From NCBI GenBank assembly GCA_964630015.1, contig CAZVTJ010000060.1, forward strand, positions 1-5,058: a DNA stretch of 5,058 bases, given 5' to 3'. The position numbers and the translations under genes were made by a program. The notes beneath the pieces were generated by a model, which was not told where the DNA came from, did no database searches, and saw nothing but the letters and a program-made list of their open reading frames with translations. Positions 5,032 to 5,058 of this stretch are shown piece by piece. Origin of the DNA: CAZERT01 sp964630015. GTDB lineage: Bacteria > Patescibacteriota > Microgenomatia > UBA10105 > UBA927. Every line of letters begins with the position of its first letter. The first letter of the stretch is position 1.

Positions 5032-5058
5032 AGATCGGAAGAGCACACGTCTGAACTC
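5032..5058 (+). other. Illumina TruSeq adapter contamination at the contig end
   Basis: The last 27 bases begin AGATCGGAAGAGCACACGTC and continue as the standard Illumina TruSeq read-1 adapter without a mismatch, as far as I can recall that sequence. They are a library artefact and not part of the genome. Natural sequence ends at 5031. Confidence 0.97.

Overview
The window looks like a contig-end fragment from a bacterium of the candidate phyla radiation (Patescibacteria). That is an inference from gene content: small membrane-anchored proteins with a LytR_C-like C-terminal domain, a C-terminal bacterial SH3 domain, mostly weak or absent Shine-Dalgarno sites, a large protein of no recognisable family, and no tRNA, rRNA or known operon to fix the taxon. 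The standard genetic code fits every gene; no in-frame UGA has to be read through.

Layout: (1) bases 1-188 hold the 3' end of a + strand gene ending in a bacterial SH3 domain. (2) 231-962 (+), 1327-2172 (+) and 2383-3069 (-) are three diverged paralogues, called A, B and C here. Each has one N-terminal membrane segment, a conserved middle domain (ATV.D..KL..Q, then NGDK, then KKAILYRP) and a LytR_C-like end. (3) The gaps A-B (963-1326) and B-C (2173-2382) each hold a repeat element. Its two ends are arrays of a 7-bp unit GTAGNNN in inverted orientation, and its centre is a GC-rich palindrome. The two elements are inverted copies of each other. (4) 3137-4897 (-) encodes a 586-residue protein of unknown function, with a folded-looking N-terminus and a long Thr/Pro/His/Ser-rich middle. 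It sits 67 bases upstream of the chosen start of C on the same strand. (5) 4898-4923 is a perfect hairpin that buries the strong Shine-Dalgarno site of that gene and also looks like an intrinsic terminator. (6) The last 27 bases are Illumina adapter sequence, so the natural sequence ends at 5031.

How it fits together: A with its downstream element and C with its downstream element match in mirror image, including the bases around the stop codons, with B between them. The simplest reading is an old inverted duplication of a gene plus its 3' element around B, followed by divergence. The three proteins are predicted to be anchored in the cytoplasmic membrane with the LytR_C-like domain outside, which suggests a role at the cell surface. 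None has the catalytic LytR-CpsA-Psr domain. The 586-residue gene and C may be co-transcribed, although C also has a promoter-like sequence of its own.
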